A stretch of DNA of 64,000 nucleotides from Streptomyces nymphaeiformis. GTDB taxonomy: Bacteria; Actinomycetota; Actinomycetes; Streptomycetales; Streptomycetaceae. Below the pieces are notes generated by a model. The model was not told the DNA's origin, did no database searches, and saw only the letters and a list, made by a program, of their open reading frames with translations. The DNA is taken from assembly GCF_014203895.1 (NCBI RefSeq), contig NZ_JACHJY010000007.1:124001-188000 (forward strand). The letters are read 5' to 3'. Positions 1 through 7,774 of the stretch are shown piece after piece; the first letter of the stretch is position 1, and the number at the start of each line of letters is the position of its first letter. A program made the position numbers and the translations under genes.

Positions 1-654
1 GGCGGCTCGGCGCTCGGCGCGAACGGCCTGGCCGCCGCGTCCCTCCTCAACACCCTCGTCGCCGGGTGCACCGGCCTCCTCGGCTGGCTCTTCGTCGAGC
101 AGCGGCGCGACGGCCACCCGACCACGTTCGGCGCGGCGTCCGGCGCGGTCGCCGGGCTCGTGGCGATCACTCCGGCGTGCGGGGTCGTCGGCATGCCGGG
201 CGCCGCGGCGGTCGGTCTCGCCGCGGGCGTCGTCTGCTCGTACGCGGTCGCCTGGAAGTTCCGCTTCGGCTACGACGACTCCCTCGACGTCGTGGGCGTG
301 CACTTCGCCGGCGGTGTCGTCGGCACGCTGCTGATCGGCCTGTTCGCGACCTCGGTCATGACCGGCGGCACCGAGGGGCTGCTGTACGGGGGCGGGCTCG
401 GCCAGCTCGGCCGGCAGGCGCTCGCCGTGGCGGTCGTGGCGGCGTACACCTTCCTCGTCACGTACGGGATCGGCAAGGCCCTCGACCGGGTGATGGGACT
501 GCGGGCCTCCGCCGAGGAGGAGTTGACGGGACTCGATCAGACGGTGCACGCGGAGACCGCTTACGATCACGGCGTGCTCGGCCACGGCGGCGCGCCGCTG
601 CACGCCGCGTCCCCCGTCACCTCGCTCGTCAAGGACAGGAAGCCCTCCGCATGA
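1..654 (+). CDS. amt: Ammonium transporter, C-terminal part (5' end outside window)
   Basis: The reading frame is open from base 1 and runs 217 codons to TGA at 652-654. It encodes the C-terminal half of an Amt/MEP/Rh channel that moves ammonium across the membrane. Alternating hydrophobic helices are visible. The segment DVVGVHFAGG carries a His (codon at 301-303) that matches the second pore His of AmtB. It is followed by GTLLIGLF and a roughly 50-residue polar cytoplasmic tail. The stop overlaps the glnK start by 3 nt within ATGA (651-654), so translation is probably coupled. Family assignment is firm. The promoter and any GlnR box lie upstream of the window. Confidence 0.93.
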   Translation, partial: GGSALGANGLAAASLLNTLVAGCTGLLGWLFVEQRRDGHPTTFGAASGAVAGLVAITPACGVVGMPGAAAVGLAAGVVCSYAVAWKFRFGYDDSLDVVGVHFAGGVVGTLLIGLFATSVMTGGTEGLLYGGGLGQLGRQALAVAVVAAYTFLVTYGIGKALDRVMGLRASAEEELTGLDQTVHAETAYDHGVLGHGGAPLHAASPVTSLVKDRKPSA

Positions 655-989
655 AGCTGATCACCGCGATCGTCAAACCGTTCCGCCTCGACGAGGTGAA
701 GAACGCGCTCCAGGAACTCGGCATCAACGGGCTCACGGTCACCGAAGCCAGCGGTTACGGGCGCCAGCGAGGGCACACCGAGGTGTACCGGGGCGCCGAG
801 TACCGCGTGGACCTCGTCCCCAAGGCCCGCATCGAGGTCGTCGTCGAGGACGCCGACATGGAGCCCGCCATCGACGCCATCGTCCGCGCGGCCCATACGG
901 GCAAGATCGGCGACGGCAAGGTGTGGGCGGTGCCGGTGGAGACGGTGGTGCGCGTCCGCACGGGGCAGCGCGGCCCGGACGCGCTCTGA
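651..989 (+). CDS. glnK: PII nitrogen regulatory protein GlnK
   Basis: A 112-residue PII trimer subunit that senses 2-oxoglutarate and ATP/ADP and normally docks on the Amt channel encoded just upstream. It starts KLITAIVKPF. The T-loop region (about 36-58) has Tyr51 in GAEYRVD, the residue adenylylated in Streptomyces GlnK. The C-terminal signature GKIGDGKVWAVPVE is complete. The start is fixed by the ATGA overlap with amt. In S. coelicolor amtB-glnK is followed by glnD; here the next gene is a ClC channel on the same strand after a 168-nt gap, so this may be a second amt-glnK copy. Confidence 0.95.
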   Translation: MKLITAIVKPFRLDEVKNALQELGINGLTVTEASGYGRQRGHTEVYRGAEYRVDLVPKARIEVVVEDADMEPAIDAIVRAAHTGKIGDGKVWAVPVETVVRVRTGQRGPDAL

Positions 990-1079
990 GGCACAGGGCG
1001 GCACGGACCGGCGAGGACGCCTCGGGGTTCCGCCCAACGGCTGAACCACCGAGCACACGCATAACCGCGCCGCCCTCAC

Positions 1080-1103
1080 GGTATATACGCCCCGATATAT
1101 ACC
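1080..1103. promoter_or_regulatory. Perfect 8-bp inverted repeat, AT-rich, upstream of the ClC gene
   Basis: GGTATATA (1080-1087) and TATATACC (1096-1103) are perfect inverted arms separated by 8 nt. This is an AT-rich island in about 70% GC DNA, 54 nt before the ClC start. It could be a dimeric repressor operator overlapping a promoter; TATATA also resembles a -10 element. No U-tract follows, so a terminator for glnK is less likely. The function is inferred. Confidence 0.5.
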
Positions 1104-1157
1104 CATAGCGCCATCCTGCGTCCCCGTCGACCCGGGTGCCTGGCGTGCTCTCGAGCC

Positions 1158-2558
1158 GTGGAGGACCCCATCACCGGAACCCCGCCCCCGAGCCGCTCGG
1201 CAGAAGCGAAGCAGGGCAGCCAGCCCCAGGAAGCCGACCTGCTGCGGACCATGCTGCGGCGGCCCGAGTACCGCAAGGCACTGGTGTTCTCCGGGCTGAT
1301 CGGCGTTCCGGTGGCGCTCGTCGCCTTCTGGTTCCTCGTGGCGCTCCACCAGCTCGAGGGCCTCGTCTGGACGGACTGGCCGAAGGACCTGGGCTGGAAG
1401 CAGGCCCCCTGGTGGTGGGGGCTCATGCTGCTGCCGGTGGCCGGGCTCGTCGTCGGTCTCGTGGTCGCACGCCTGCCCGGCCGGGGCGGACACATCCCGG
1501 CGGGCGGACTGCACTCGGGCGGGGTCACGAAGCAGGCCCTGCCCGGTGTCATCCTCACCGCGATGGTCGGTCTTCCGCTCGGCGCCGTACTCGGCCCCGA
1601 GGCGCCGCTGATCGCCCTGGGCGGAGGGCTCGCGCTGTTCTTCGCGGGCCTGGCCCGCGCCCCGCAGACCGAAGCGAGCACGGCGCTGCTCGGCGCGGCC
1701 GGAGCGGCTGCCGCCATCTCTGCCCTCTTTGGGAACCCGGTGGTCGGCGCCGTGCTGCTGATGGAGGTGGCCGGGGTGGGCGGGCCGCAGCTGTTCGCGG
1801 TGATGCTGCCGGCGCTGCTGTCCAGCGGCGTGGGAGCGTTGATCTTCACCGGGTTCGTCCACTGGACGGGTCTTGAGACGGGGAGCCTGGACATCGGGCT
1901 GCCCGAGCCGCCTCCGCTCGACGGCGCGGACGTGCTGTGGGTGCTCGTGGTGGCGCCCGTCGTCGCGTTCGTCGTCCACTGGACCCTCGTGGGCGGCCGG
2001 TTCGCGGCCCGCTTCGTGGTGAGCCGGATCGTGCGGAACACGATCCTCTGCGCGACGGGCGCGGCGGTCTGCATCACGCTCTACGCCGTCACCACCGGTC
2101 GCTCGCCGGCCGAGGCTGCCCTGTCCGGCGAGGCGACCCTTTCCGAGCTGGCGCAGAACCCCCACGCCTGGTCGGTGGGTGCCCTCGTCGCGGTGCTCGT
2201 CTTCAAGGGCCTCGCGTACGCGCTGTGTCTGGGCAGTCTTCGCGGTGGCCCCGTCTTTCCCGCGCTGTTCCTGGGCGGAGCGACCGGCGTCCTGCTCGCC
2301 CCGCTGCCGGGCCTCGGTCTGGTGCCCGCGATGGCGATCGGCATGGCGGCCTCGGTGACCGCGGCCCTGCGGCTGCCCGTGAGCGGCGTGATCCTGGTCG
2401 TGCTCATGCTGGGCAACGTCGAGACGGTGGCCCTGGTGGTGCTGGCCGCGGTCATGTCCTTCGTCGTCACCGAGCTCCTGCCCCAGGGCCCGCGCATCCC
2501 CGCCTTCGAGGAGCGTCCGAGCGGGCGAACGCACCGTCCCTCGCCCCGGCGGCCGTGA
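1158..2558 (+). CDS. ClC-family chloride channel / antiporter
   Basis: A 466-residue polytopic protein of the voltage-gated chloride channel family with about 10-12 hydrophobic segments. The selectivity-loop motif GxEGP appears as GPEAP at residues 146-150, and GGPVFPALFLGGATG near residue 370 matches the GxFxP loop. The classical first GSGIP loop is not obvious; HIPAGGLHSGG sits in its place. GTG at 1158 is used, but no good ribosome site precedes it; ATG at 1251 (before LRRPEYRKAL) is an alternative. It may move chloride or protons; the real substrate is unknown. The stop codon lies inside the loop of a large hairpin. Confidence 0.82.
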   Translation: MEDPITGTPPPSRSAEAKQGSQPQEADLLRTMLRRPEYRKALVFSGLIGVPVALVAFWFLVALHQLEGLVWTDWPKDLGWKQAPWWWGLMLLPVAGLVVGLVVARLPGRGGHIPAGGLHSGGVTKQALPGVILTAMVGLPLGAVLGPEAPLIALGGGLALFFAGLARAPQTEASTALLGAAGAAAAISALFGNPVVGAVLLMEVAGVGGPQLFAVMLPALLSSGVGALIFTGFVHWTGLETGSLDIGLPEPPPLDGADVLWVLVVAPVVAFVVHWTLVGGRFAARFVVSRIVRNTILCATGAAVCITLYAVTTGRSPAEAALSGEATLSELAQNPHAWSVGALVAVLVFKGLAYALCLGSLRGGPVFPALFLGGATGVLLAPLPGLGLVPAMAIGMAASVTAALRLPVSGVILVVLMLGNVETVALVVLAAVMSFVVTELLPQGPRIPAFEERPSGRTHRPSPRRP

Positions 2559-2583
2559 GGCCTTCGGGGGCGAGGGACGGTGC
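2531..2583. terminator. Bidirectional hairpin terminator between convergent genes
   Basis: Positions 2531-2547 and 2567-2583 form a perfect 17-bp inverted repeat around a 19-nt loop that can itself pair weakly (GGCC/GGCC). It overlaps the last codons of the ClC gene (stop 2556-2558) and lies between it and the convergent SHOCT gene. Streptomyces terminators often lack a U-tract. Confidence 0.75.
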
Positions 2584-2640
2584 GGTAGCTCCGGCGGCTC
2601 AGGAGCCGCACGGGGCGGAAGGCTGCTCGCTCCGGCAGGC

Positions 2641-2931
2641 TCAGGAGCCGAGGAGCTTGCTCTTCTGCGCGGCGAACTCCGCCTCGGTCAGCACGCCTTG
2701 TTCCTTCAGCTCCCCGAGTTCCTTGAGCTGAGCGATCTTGCTGCTCATGTCGTCGGCCGGCGCGGGGGCCGCGGCCGGCGGCGGGGGCGGCGGGGGTGCG
2801 TACTGCTCCGCCGGCGCCGGCTCCTGCCGGGCCCAGCGGCCCGCCTGGCGTCGCGAGACCCTGTTGGAGACGGCGGTCGCCGTCCCGGCCACTACCGCGG
2901 TGCGCGCCACACCCCGAAGAAGTCCTGGCAT
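2641..2931 (-). CDS. Small SHOCT-domain protein
   Basis: 96 residues. The N-terminus, MPGLLRGVARTAVVAGTATAV, is mildly hydrophobic. A proline/alanine linker follows (about 40-62). The C-terminus from about residue 65 is a SHOCT domain (IAQLKELGELKEQGVLTEAEF), a short two-helix module common in actinobacterial and membrane-linked proteins. It lies 31 nt downstream of the DUF6325 gene on the same strand, and the two probably form one transcript. ATG at 2929-2931 was chosen because the upstream extension is low-complexity and the homology-like part begins here. The role is unknown. Confidence 0.8.
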   Translation of the reverse strand: MPGLLRGVARTAVVAGTATAVSNRVSRRQAGRWARQEPAPAEQYAPPPPPPPAAAPAPADDMSSKIAQLKELGELKEQGVLTEAEFAAQKSKLLGS

Positions 2932-2962
2932 GTCGTTCCTCCTTGACTGTCGTCCGCCGGCG

Positions 2963-3421
2963 TCAGGCAGCGGCGCTGCCGCCCGCTTCCTCCATGGCGT
3001 CCAGCGAGGCGAGCAGGGCCTGCACGGGGATGCGCCCGCCGGCCACGAGCTGCGCACCGCCGCGCCGCAGTTCCCGTGCGAGGGGCGCGGCCCAGAGGTT
3101 CTCGTAGACGATGATGCCGGCCGAGTTGCCCGCCTCCAGGGCCGCCCCCGCCTCGTCGAGGTCGTCCTGGCCGAGGAGTCCCGACGAGGAACCCTCGAAC
3201 ACGGTCAGGTCCAGCTCGCCGTCGGCGTCGACGTCCCGTAGTTCCACGCCGACGACGCTGCCGTCGGCGTCCTTCCGGACGAACGAGAGGTCGAGAATGC
3301 GGATGATGCCTCTGTCGACCAGATCGAGGAGAAGGGGCAGTCCCTTGCCCGTCATACGGTTGCCGGGAAACTCGATGACCAGGTAGTCCACCGGCCCCAT
3401 GTCCTCGAATTCATCGCTCAT
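2963..3421 (-). CDS. DUF6325-like protein
   Basis: 152 residues with the pattern DYLVIEFPGNRMTGKGLPLL near the N-terminus, then ILDLSFVRKDADG and a C-terminal helical region ending in a Met/Ala-rich tail. This matches the DUF6325 family of actinobacterial proteins, often found beside SHOCT proteins in stress loci as here. No catalytic residues are evident. The acidic N-terminus (MSDEFEDMG) and the lack of a signal or membrane span suggest a cytosolic protein. The start is ATG 3419-3421. It is first in a two-gene unit with the SHOCT gene and is divergent from the response regulator. Confidence 0.78.
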   Translation of the reverse strand: MSDEFEDMGPVDYLVIEFPGNRMTGKGLPLLLDLVDRGIIRILDLSFVRKDADGSVVGVELRDVDADGELDLTVFEGSSSGLLGQDDLDEAGAALEAGNSAGIIVYENLWAAPLARELRRGGAQLVAGGRIPVQALLASLDAMEEAGGSAAA

Positions 3422-3681
3422 GACCACTCCACACGCAGTTGGGAAGGACTGGACCGACCCCGCCCCGTCCGTGCGCCGTCCCGTCGGATGCGCCGGACGC
3501 AGTCCTGTCCCCATTGCAGCATCGGCCGGTGCGGCCCGCACGTTCACGCCGAGCCCCGGGCTGCGGCCCGGCGTCCTCGACGACGTCCGCATCGGCCCCG
3601 ATCCGCGGGAAGGCGGCCCATGGCGGACAATCCTCGTGGGGGCGGGTATCGGGTATCCGCCCACCGAGCACAGAGGTCGCC

Positions 3682-4368
3682 ATGTCCGAAGCGCCGGCAT
3701 CCGAAGCGCCCACCAGGGTGTTCCTCGTGGACGACCACGAGGTCGTCCGACGTGGTCTTCGTGACCTGCTCGACGACGAGCCCGACCTGGAGGTGGTCGG
3801 GGAGGCGTCGACGGCGGCCCACGCGCTGGCCAGGGGACCCGCGCTGCGGCCCGACGTGGCCGTGCTCGACGTCCGGCTGCCGGACGGCGACGGGATCTCC
3901 GTGTGCCGGGAGCTGCGCTCGCGGATGCCCGGGCTCGCGTGTCTGATGCTGACCTCGTTCGACGACGAGGACGCCCTCCTCGACGCGATCATGGCCGGGG
4001 CCGCGGGGTACGTCCTCAAGCAGATCAAGGGCGCAGATCTGGTGTCGGCGGTACGGACGGTGGCCACCGGCCAGTCGATGCTGGACCCCGCCACCACCGC
4101 CCGTCTCATGCGCTCGCTGCGGGATCCCGTGGCGGCCAAGGCCCCGGAGGACGAGCGGCTCGCCGTGCTGTCCGAGCGGGAGCGCTCCGTACTGGAACTG
4201 ATCGGGCAGGGTCTCACCAACCGGCAGATCGCCAAGCGGCTGTACCTCTCGGAGAAGACCGTCAAGAACCACATCTCACGGCTGCTCGGCAAACTCGGCG
4301 TGGAGCGCCGGGTGCAGGCGGCCGTGATCGCGGCGCAGGTCCACGAGCACGACGCCGACGAGAAGTAG
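3682..4368 (+). CDS. NarL/DevR-type response regulator
   Basis: 228 residues. Receiver domain (12-125): acidic pocket Asp17-Asp18 and phospho-acceptor Asp63 in AVLDVRLPDGDG; Lys in YVLKQIKGA. LuxR-type HTH (about 160-220): LSERERSVLELIGQGLTNRQ then SEKTVKNHISRLLGKLGVERR. Closest in character to DevR/DosR and S. coelicolor OsdR, which control hypoxia/dormancy genes. Start ATG 3682 follows GAGGTCGCC and begins the receiver at the expected distance. The probable partner kinase lies immediately downstream but convergent. It is the likely master regulator of the USP/CBS/Hsp20 genes to its right; that link is inferred. Confidence 0.92.
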   Translation: MSEAPASEAPTRVFLVDDHEVVRRGLRDLLDDEPDLEVVGEASTAAHALARGPALRPDVAVLDVRLPDGDGISVCRELRSRMPGLACLMLTSFDDEDALLDAIMAGAAGYVLKQIKGADLVSAVRTVATGQSMLDPATTARLMRSLRDPVAAKAPEDERLAVLSERERSVLELIGQGLTNRQIAKRLYLSEKTVKNHISRLLGKLGVERRVQAAVIAAQVHEHDADEK

Positions 4369-4405
4369 GCCGGCCGCTCCGCCCCGCGAGCTGCGGGCCG
4401 GTCCC

Positions 4406-6139
4406 TCAGGCCCGGTCGGGCGGCAGGGGAATGCGCCATTCGAGGAGCGTGCCGCCCGTCGATTCCGTCCGCCGGCCGACGGACAGGTCGCCGCCGAGGC
4501 GTTCGGCCCGTTCGCTGAGGTTGCGCAGTCCGCTGAGGGGCCCGCCGCGGCGGAAGCCCACCCCGTCGTCGCTCACCGACACCGCGAGCGTGCCGTCCTC
4601 GGCCACGACCGCCACCTCCGCGTGGCGCGCGTCCGCGTGGCGGGCCACGTTGGACAGGGCCTCGCCGATGACCGCGACGACCTCCTCGGCGATCTCCGGC
4701 GGCACGTCGGTGTCGAGCAGGCCCTCCATGCGCAGGGCGGGGGCGAAGCCGAGCACCGTGACGGCCTGGTCCACCGCTTTGACGATGCGGCTCCTGAGTT
4801 TCGGTGCGCTTCCGGTGGGCTCGTGTTCCCGGAGGCCGAAGATGGTCGACCGGATGATCTTGATGGTGGCGTCCAGGTCGTCGATCGCCCGGGTCAGCCG
4901 GTCCGCCGCCTCCGGGTGCTCGACGAACCGGCGGGCGCTCTGCAGCGTCATACCGGTGGCGAAGAGGCGTTGGATGGCCAGGTCGTGCAGGTCGCGGGCG
5001 ATCCGGTCGCGGTCTTCCAGGAGGCTCACCTGTTCGGCGTCACGGCGCCGGCCGGCCAGTTCGAGGGCGAGTGCCGCCTGTCCGGCGAATCCGGGGAGAG
5101 CGGTGATCTCCTTGCCCGCGAAGGGAGAGCGTCCCCTGCGCCGCGCCAGGATCAGCACGCCGCTCAGCCGCTCCTTCGTGCCCACGGTGACGGCCACCGC
5201 CGGTCCGAAGCCCTTCCAGCGTTCGGGCTGCACCGTGATGCGGGAGTCCTTCTCGACGTCGGCCACGGTGAGCAGGCCGTTGTGCGTGAGGGCCGCGGCG
5301 GCGAGGGTTCCCTCGCTGCTGGGGAGCACGACGCCCCGGTGGGCCTCCGCTCCTTCGCCGCAGGCCAGCGATCCGCGCAGCTCCCCGCCCGACCCGACCA
5401 GGTAGAACACCCCGATGTCGGCGCCGGTGATGTCGACGGCCTGCTCCAGCATCCCGCCGAGGACCTCCGTCTCCTCCGCACCGGACAGGAGGGCACTGGT
5501 GATGTCGGAGCTCGCGGCCAGCCAGCGCTGGCGCAACCGGCCCTCCTCGTAGAGGCGGGCGTTCTCGATGGCGATGCCCGCCGCGACGGCCAGGGTCGTC
5601 ACCACGGCCTCGTCCTCCGGGTCGAAGTCGGCCCCGCCCCGTTTCTCGGTGAGGTAGAGGTTGCCGAACACCTCGTCGCGCACGCGGATCGGGACGCCGA
5701 GGAACGTGTGCATCGGCGGGTGATGGGGCGGGAAGCCGTACGAGGCCGGATGCTCGGACAATTCGGTCAGCCGGAGCGGCCGCGGGTCGCGGATCAGCTC
5801 GCCGAGGATGCCGTGCCCCGAGGGCAGCGGCCCGATCCGCGCCCGCAGCGAGTCGTCGATGCCGATGGGCACGAACTCGGAGAGCTTGCGGTCGTCGCCG
5901 ATGACCCCGAGTGCTCCGTACTCGGCGTCCACGAGGGTCACGGCCGCCTCCACGATGCCGCGCAGCACCTGGGGCAGGTCGAGTTCCCGTCCGACGGTCA
6001 TGACGGCTTCGAGCAGCCCGTGGAGCCGGTCTCTGGTGCCACGGACCTCGTCGATGCGCGCCTGCAGCTCGTCGAGGAGTTCGTCCAGTCTCAGTCGCGG
6101 CAACCGTGCATCCGCGGACTCGGTGTCCTCCCGGACCAT
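4406..6139 (-). CDS. GAF-GAF sensor histidine kinase, DevS/DosS-like
   Basis: 577 residues. Two GAF domains (about 45-195 and 210-365), a HisKA_3 dimerisation helix with phospho-His385 in RIARDLHDLAIQRLF, and an HATPase (about 480-570) with a GVGF G-box. The first GAF contains HHPPMHTFLGVPIRVRDEVF, the region that binds haem in mycobacterial DevS/DosS, so redox or O2/NO sensing is plausible but unproven. ATG at 6139 is preceded by GGAGG at a good distance, so I prefer it to the upstream in-frame ATG at 6175. It converges on the response regulator gene with a 37-nt gap rather than being co-transcribed with it. Confidence 0.92.
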   Translation of the reverse strand: MVREDTESADARLPRLRLDELLDELQARIDEVRGTRDRLHGLLEAVMTVGRELDLPQVLRGIVEAAVTLVDAEYGALGVIGDDRKLSEFVPIGIDDSLRARIGPLPSGHGILGELIRDPRPLRLTELSEHPASYGFPPHHPPMHTFLGVPIRVRDEVFGNLYLTEKRGGADFDPEDEAVVTTLAVAAGIAIENARLYEEGRLRQRWLAASSDITSALLSGAEETEVLGGMLEQAVDITGADIGVFYLVGSGGELRGSLACGEGAEAHRGVVLPSSEGTLAAAALTHNGLLTVADVEKDSRITVQPERWKGFGPAVAVTVGTKERLSGVLILARRRGRSPFAGKEITALPGFAGQAALALELAGRRRDAEQVSLLEDRDRIARDLHDLAIQRLFATGMTLQSARRFVEHPEAADRLTRAIDDLDATIKIIRSTIFGLREHEPTGSAPKLRSRIVKAVDQAVTVLGFAPALRMEGLLDTDVPPEIAEEVVAVIGEALSNVARHADARHAEVAVVAEDGTLAVSVSDDGVGFRRGGPLSGLRNLSERAERLGGDLSVGRRTESTGGTLLEWRIPLPPDRA

Positions 6140-6217
6140 CGGAACCTCCGGTCGCGTCCGGCGCGCGAACGGCACTCGCCGCGCCCGCTCTCACCGTAGT
6201 CGCGATGCCCGGGAGGT

Positions 6218-6582
6218 TCATCCCGCGGCGGTCCGCCGGAACGCCGTCCGGAGCAGACGTGCCGCGAGGAATCCGCCCGGTGCGCAGGCCAGGGCGAGGC
6301 CGATGCCCGATGTTGTCGTAGACCCGCCGGTTCCTCCTCGACGGCGGCGACGACGGTGGGGTTCACTGCGACGACCAGCGCGATCACGATCGCGTCGGGA
6401 TGGTCGCCGATGGCGGGGTGAGCGCGACGGCGCCGAGCAGCACCACGATCAGCGGGTCGTCCAGCTGTGCCAGGAGGCGGCTGTGGAGCCGTACGGGCTT
6501 CCGCGCGGCCGGCTCGTTGGGCCCGGTCTCGGTGAGTCGGCGAGCGGCCTCCTTCTCGGTGGCTCGGTGACTCGGTGAGGCC
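6218..6582 (-). pseudogene. Relic of a P-type cation-transporting ATPase
   Basis: No intact ORF, but minus-strand fragments in different frames line up as one decayed gene. From 6560 down to 6417 comes TEKEAARRLTETGPNEPAAR followed by LLAQLDDPLIVVLLGAVALT (N-terminal cation-ATPase domain). After a frame change, 6414 onward reads AIGDHPDAIVIALVVAVN, the next helix. A further frame change gives RRVYDNI, a segment that normally lies several hundred residues later, after the P and N domains. The last frame ends with TGA at 6218-6220. The DKTGT phosphorylation loop and ATP-binding domain are deleted. It sits where a CtpF-like pump would fit a dormancy regulon. Confidence 0.72.
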
Positions 6583-6631
6583 CGCCGTCTCTCCGGCCGA
6601 CGCGGTGGCCGAGGCGGTCAGGGCGGGTTCA

Positions 6632-7525
6632 CTACGAGCTCCCGTGTCCGGGGCCGTGCCGGGGGATGAGCTCCACGGGGCAGTGGGCGTGTTGCAGGAC
6701 GCTGAGCGTGGTCCGCCCGATGGTGGGTCCGAGGTAGCCCGGGGACCGGCGGCCGCCGACGACGAGGAGGTCGGCGTGGTGGGACGCGTCGACGAGCGCA
6801 CCGGCCGCGCTGTGGCTCTTCTCGCCGTCGGCGTGCACCGTCAGGTCCGGGAAGTCCTCCCGGATGCGGTCGGCGACGTCGGACAGCGGCAGTACGTGGT
6901 CCCGGGCGCCCTGTTCCGCGCCGCCGCGCAGCCGGGTCCGGACCCCCGGGGGCACGCTCCAGACGTGCAGGAGCCGTAGGTGGGCCTTGCGCAACGCGGC
7001 CTCGTGGGCCGCTGCGACGGCGCAGCCGAGGTCGTCGCCGTCCCGGACCGCCGCGAGGACGACGCCGGAGACCGGGGGCGGGGAGGGTCCGCGCACCACG
7101 ACCACCGGTCTGATGGCCGCCGCCACGACCTCCAGCCCCACCGAGCCCAGCAGGAGCGAGGAGAACCCGCCGAGGCCCCGGTGGCCGACGACGATCGTTC
7201 CGCCGAGGGCGGCGGCACGCCGCAGGGCGTCGGGCGGCGCGCCGTCGCCGAGTTCCGTGACGGGCGTCAGCTCGGGATGTCCGGCGACGACGGCCTCGAC
7301 GGTCCGGTCGAGCAGCTCCCGGCCGGCGCGGTGCCTCCGGCCGGTCTCCGCCCTGGTGAGGAACCGGGACGCCGCGTCGGTGTCCGTCGCGTGCACGAGG
7401 ACCAGCCCGCCGCCTCGCAGCGCGGCCTCGTCCGCCGCCCACACGACCGCCGAGCGGGCGGACGGTGATCCGTCCACTCCGACGACGACCCTGCCGGGGC
7501 CTGGACGGCCCGGGGTCGCTTCCAT
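6632..7525 (-). CDS. Tandem universal stress protein (USP 1)
   Basis: 297 residues with two UspA folds (about 10-150 and 160-290). Each opens with a Walker-like VVVGVDGS or equivalent. Nucleotide-binding loops are GHRGLGGFSSLLLGSVG in domain 1 and a divergent GGRRSPGYLGPTIGRTT in domain 2. ATG 7523-7525 has GAGGAGG just upstream. Family members bind ATP and accumulate in hypoxia or stationary phase. Divergent from the CBS-BON gene at 7775; the 249-nt gap contains three copies of the candidate operator. The gene ends next to the ATPase relic. Confidence 0.9.
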   Translation of the reverse strand: MEATPGRPGPGRVVVGVDGSPSARSAVVWAADEAALRGGGLVLVHATDTDAASRFLTRAETGRRHRAGRELLDRTVEAVVAGHPELTPVTELGDGAPPDALRRAAALGGTIVVGHRGLGGFSSLLLGSVGLEVVAAAIRPVVVVRGPSPPPVSGVVLAAVRDGDDLGCAVAAAHEAALRKAHLRLLHVWSVPPGVRTRLRGGAEQGARDHVLPLSDVADRIREDFPDLTVHADGEKSHSAAGALVDASHHADLLVVGGRRSPGYLGPTIGRTTLSVLQHAHCPVELIPRHGPGHGSS

Positions 7526-7610
7526 GGCCCCTCCTCATCCGCTCCGACGGCACTGGTCCCAGCCTGGCATCGGAGCCCCGACCGGCCGGAGGGCCGCTGG
7601 GGCCAAGGCC

Positions 7611-7625
7611 GGGGCCGAAGGTCCC
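7611..7625 (-). promoter_or_regulatory. Candidate stress-regulon operator, spacing variant
   Basis: On the minus strand this reads GGGACCTTCGGCCCC, the island motif with one base missing at the centre. It lies 86 nt upstream of the USP start at 7525. The regulator is inferred to be the DevR-like protein. Confidence 0.45.
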
Positions 7626-7660
7626 ACCGGGCGGCGGCAGGCCCGGACGGCTCGGCCCCC

Positions 7661-7697
7661 GCGTCCGTTCGGCCCCCGGCTGTGGACCGTTCGGCCC
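7661..7697 (+). promoter_or_regulatory. Two candidate stress-regulon operators
   Basis: 7661-7675 reads GCGTCCGTTCGGCCC (13/15 to the motif) and 7683-7697 reads TGGACCGTTCGGCCC (14/15). The second extends to the near-perfect palindrome TGGACCG-TT-CGGCCCA. It ends 78 nt before the CBS-BON start at 7775. Tandem sites of this kind are typical of DosR-type promoters. Confidence 0.5.
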
Positions 7698-7774
7698 ACG
7701 CGGGCCCGGGAGCGGACCGGCGACGGTGGTGGCAAGGGGCCGCGCGGCAGCCCGGCCGAAGAGGAGGCGCGGCG

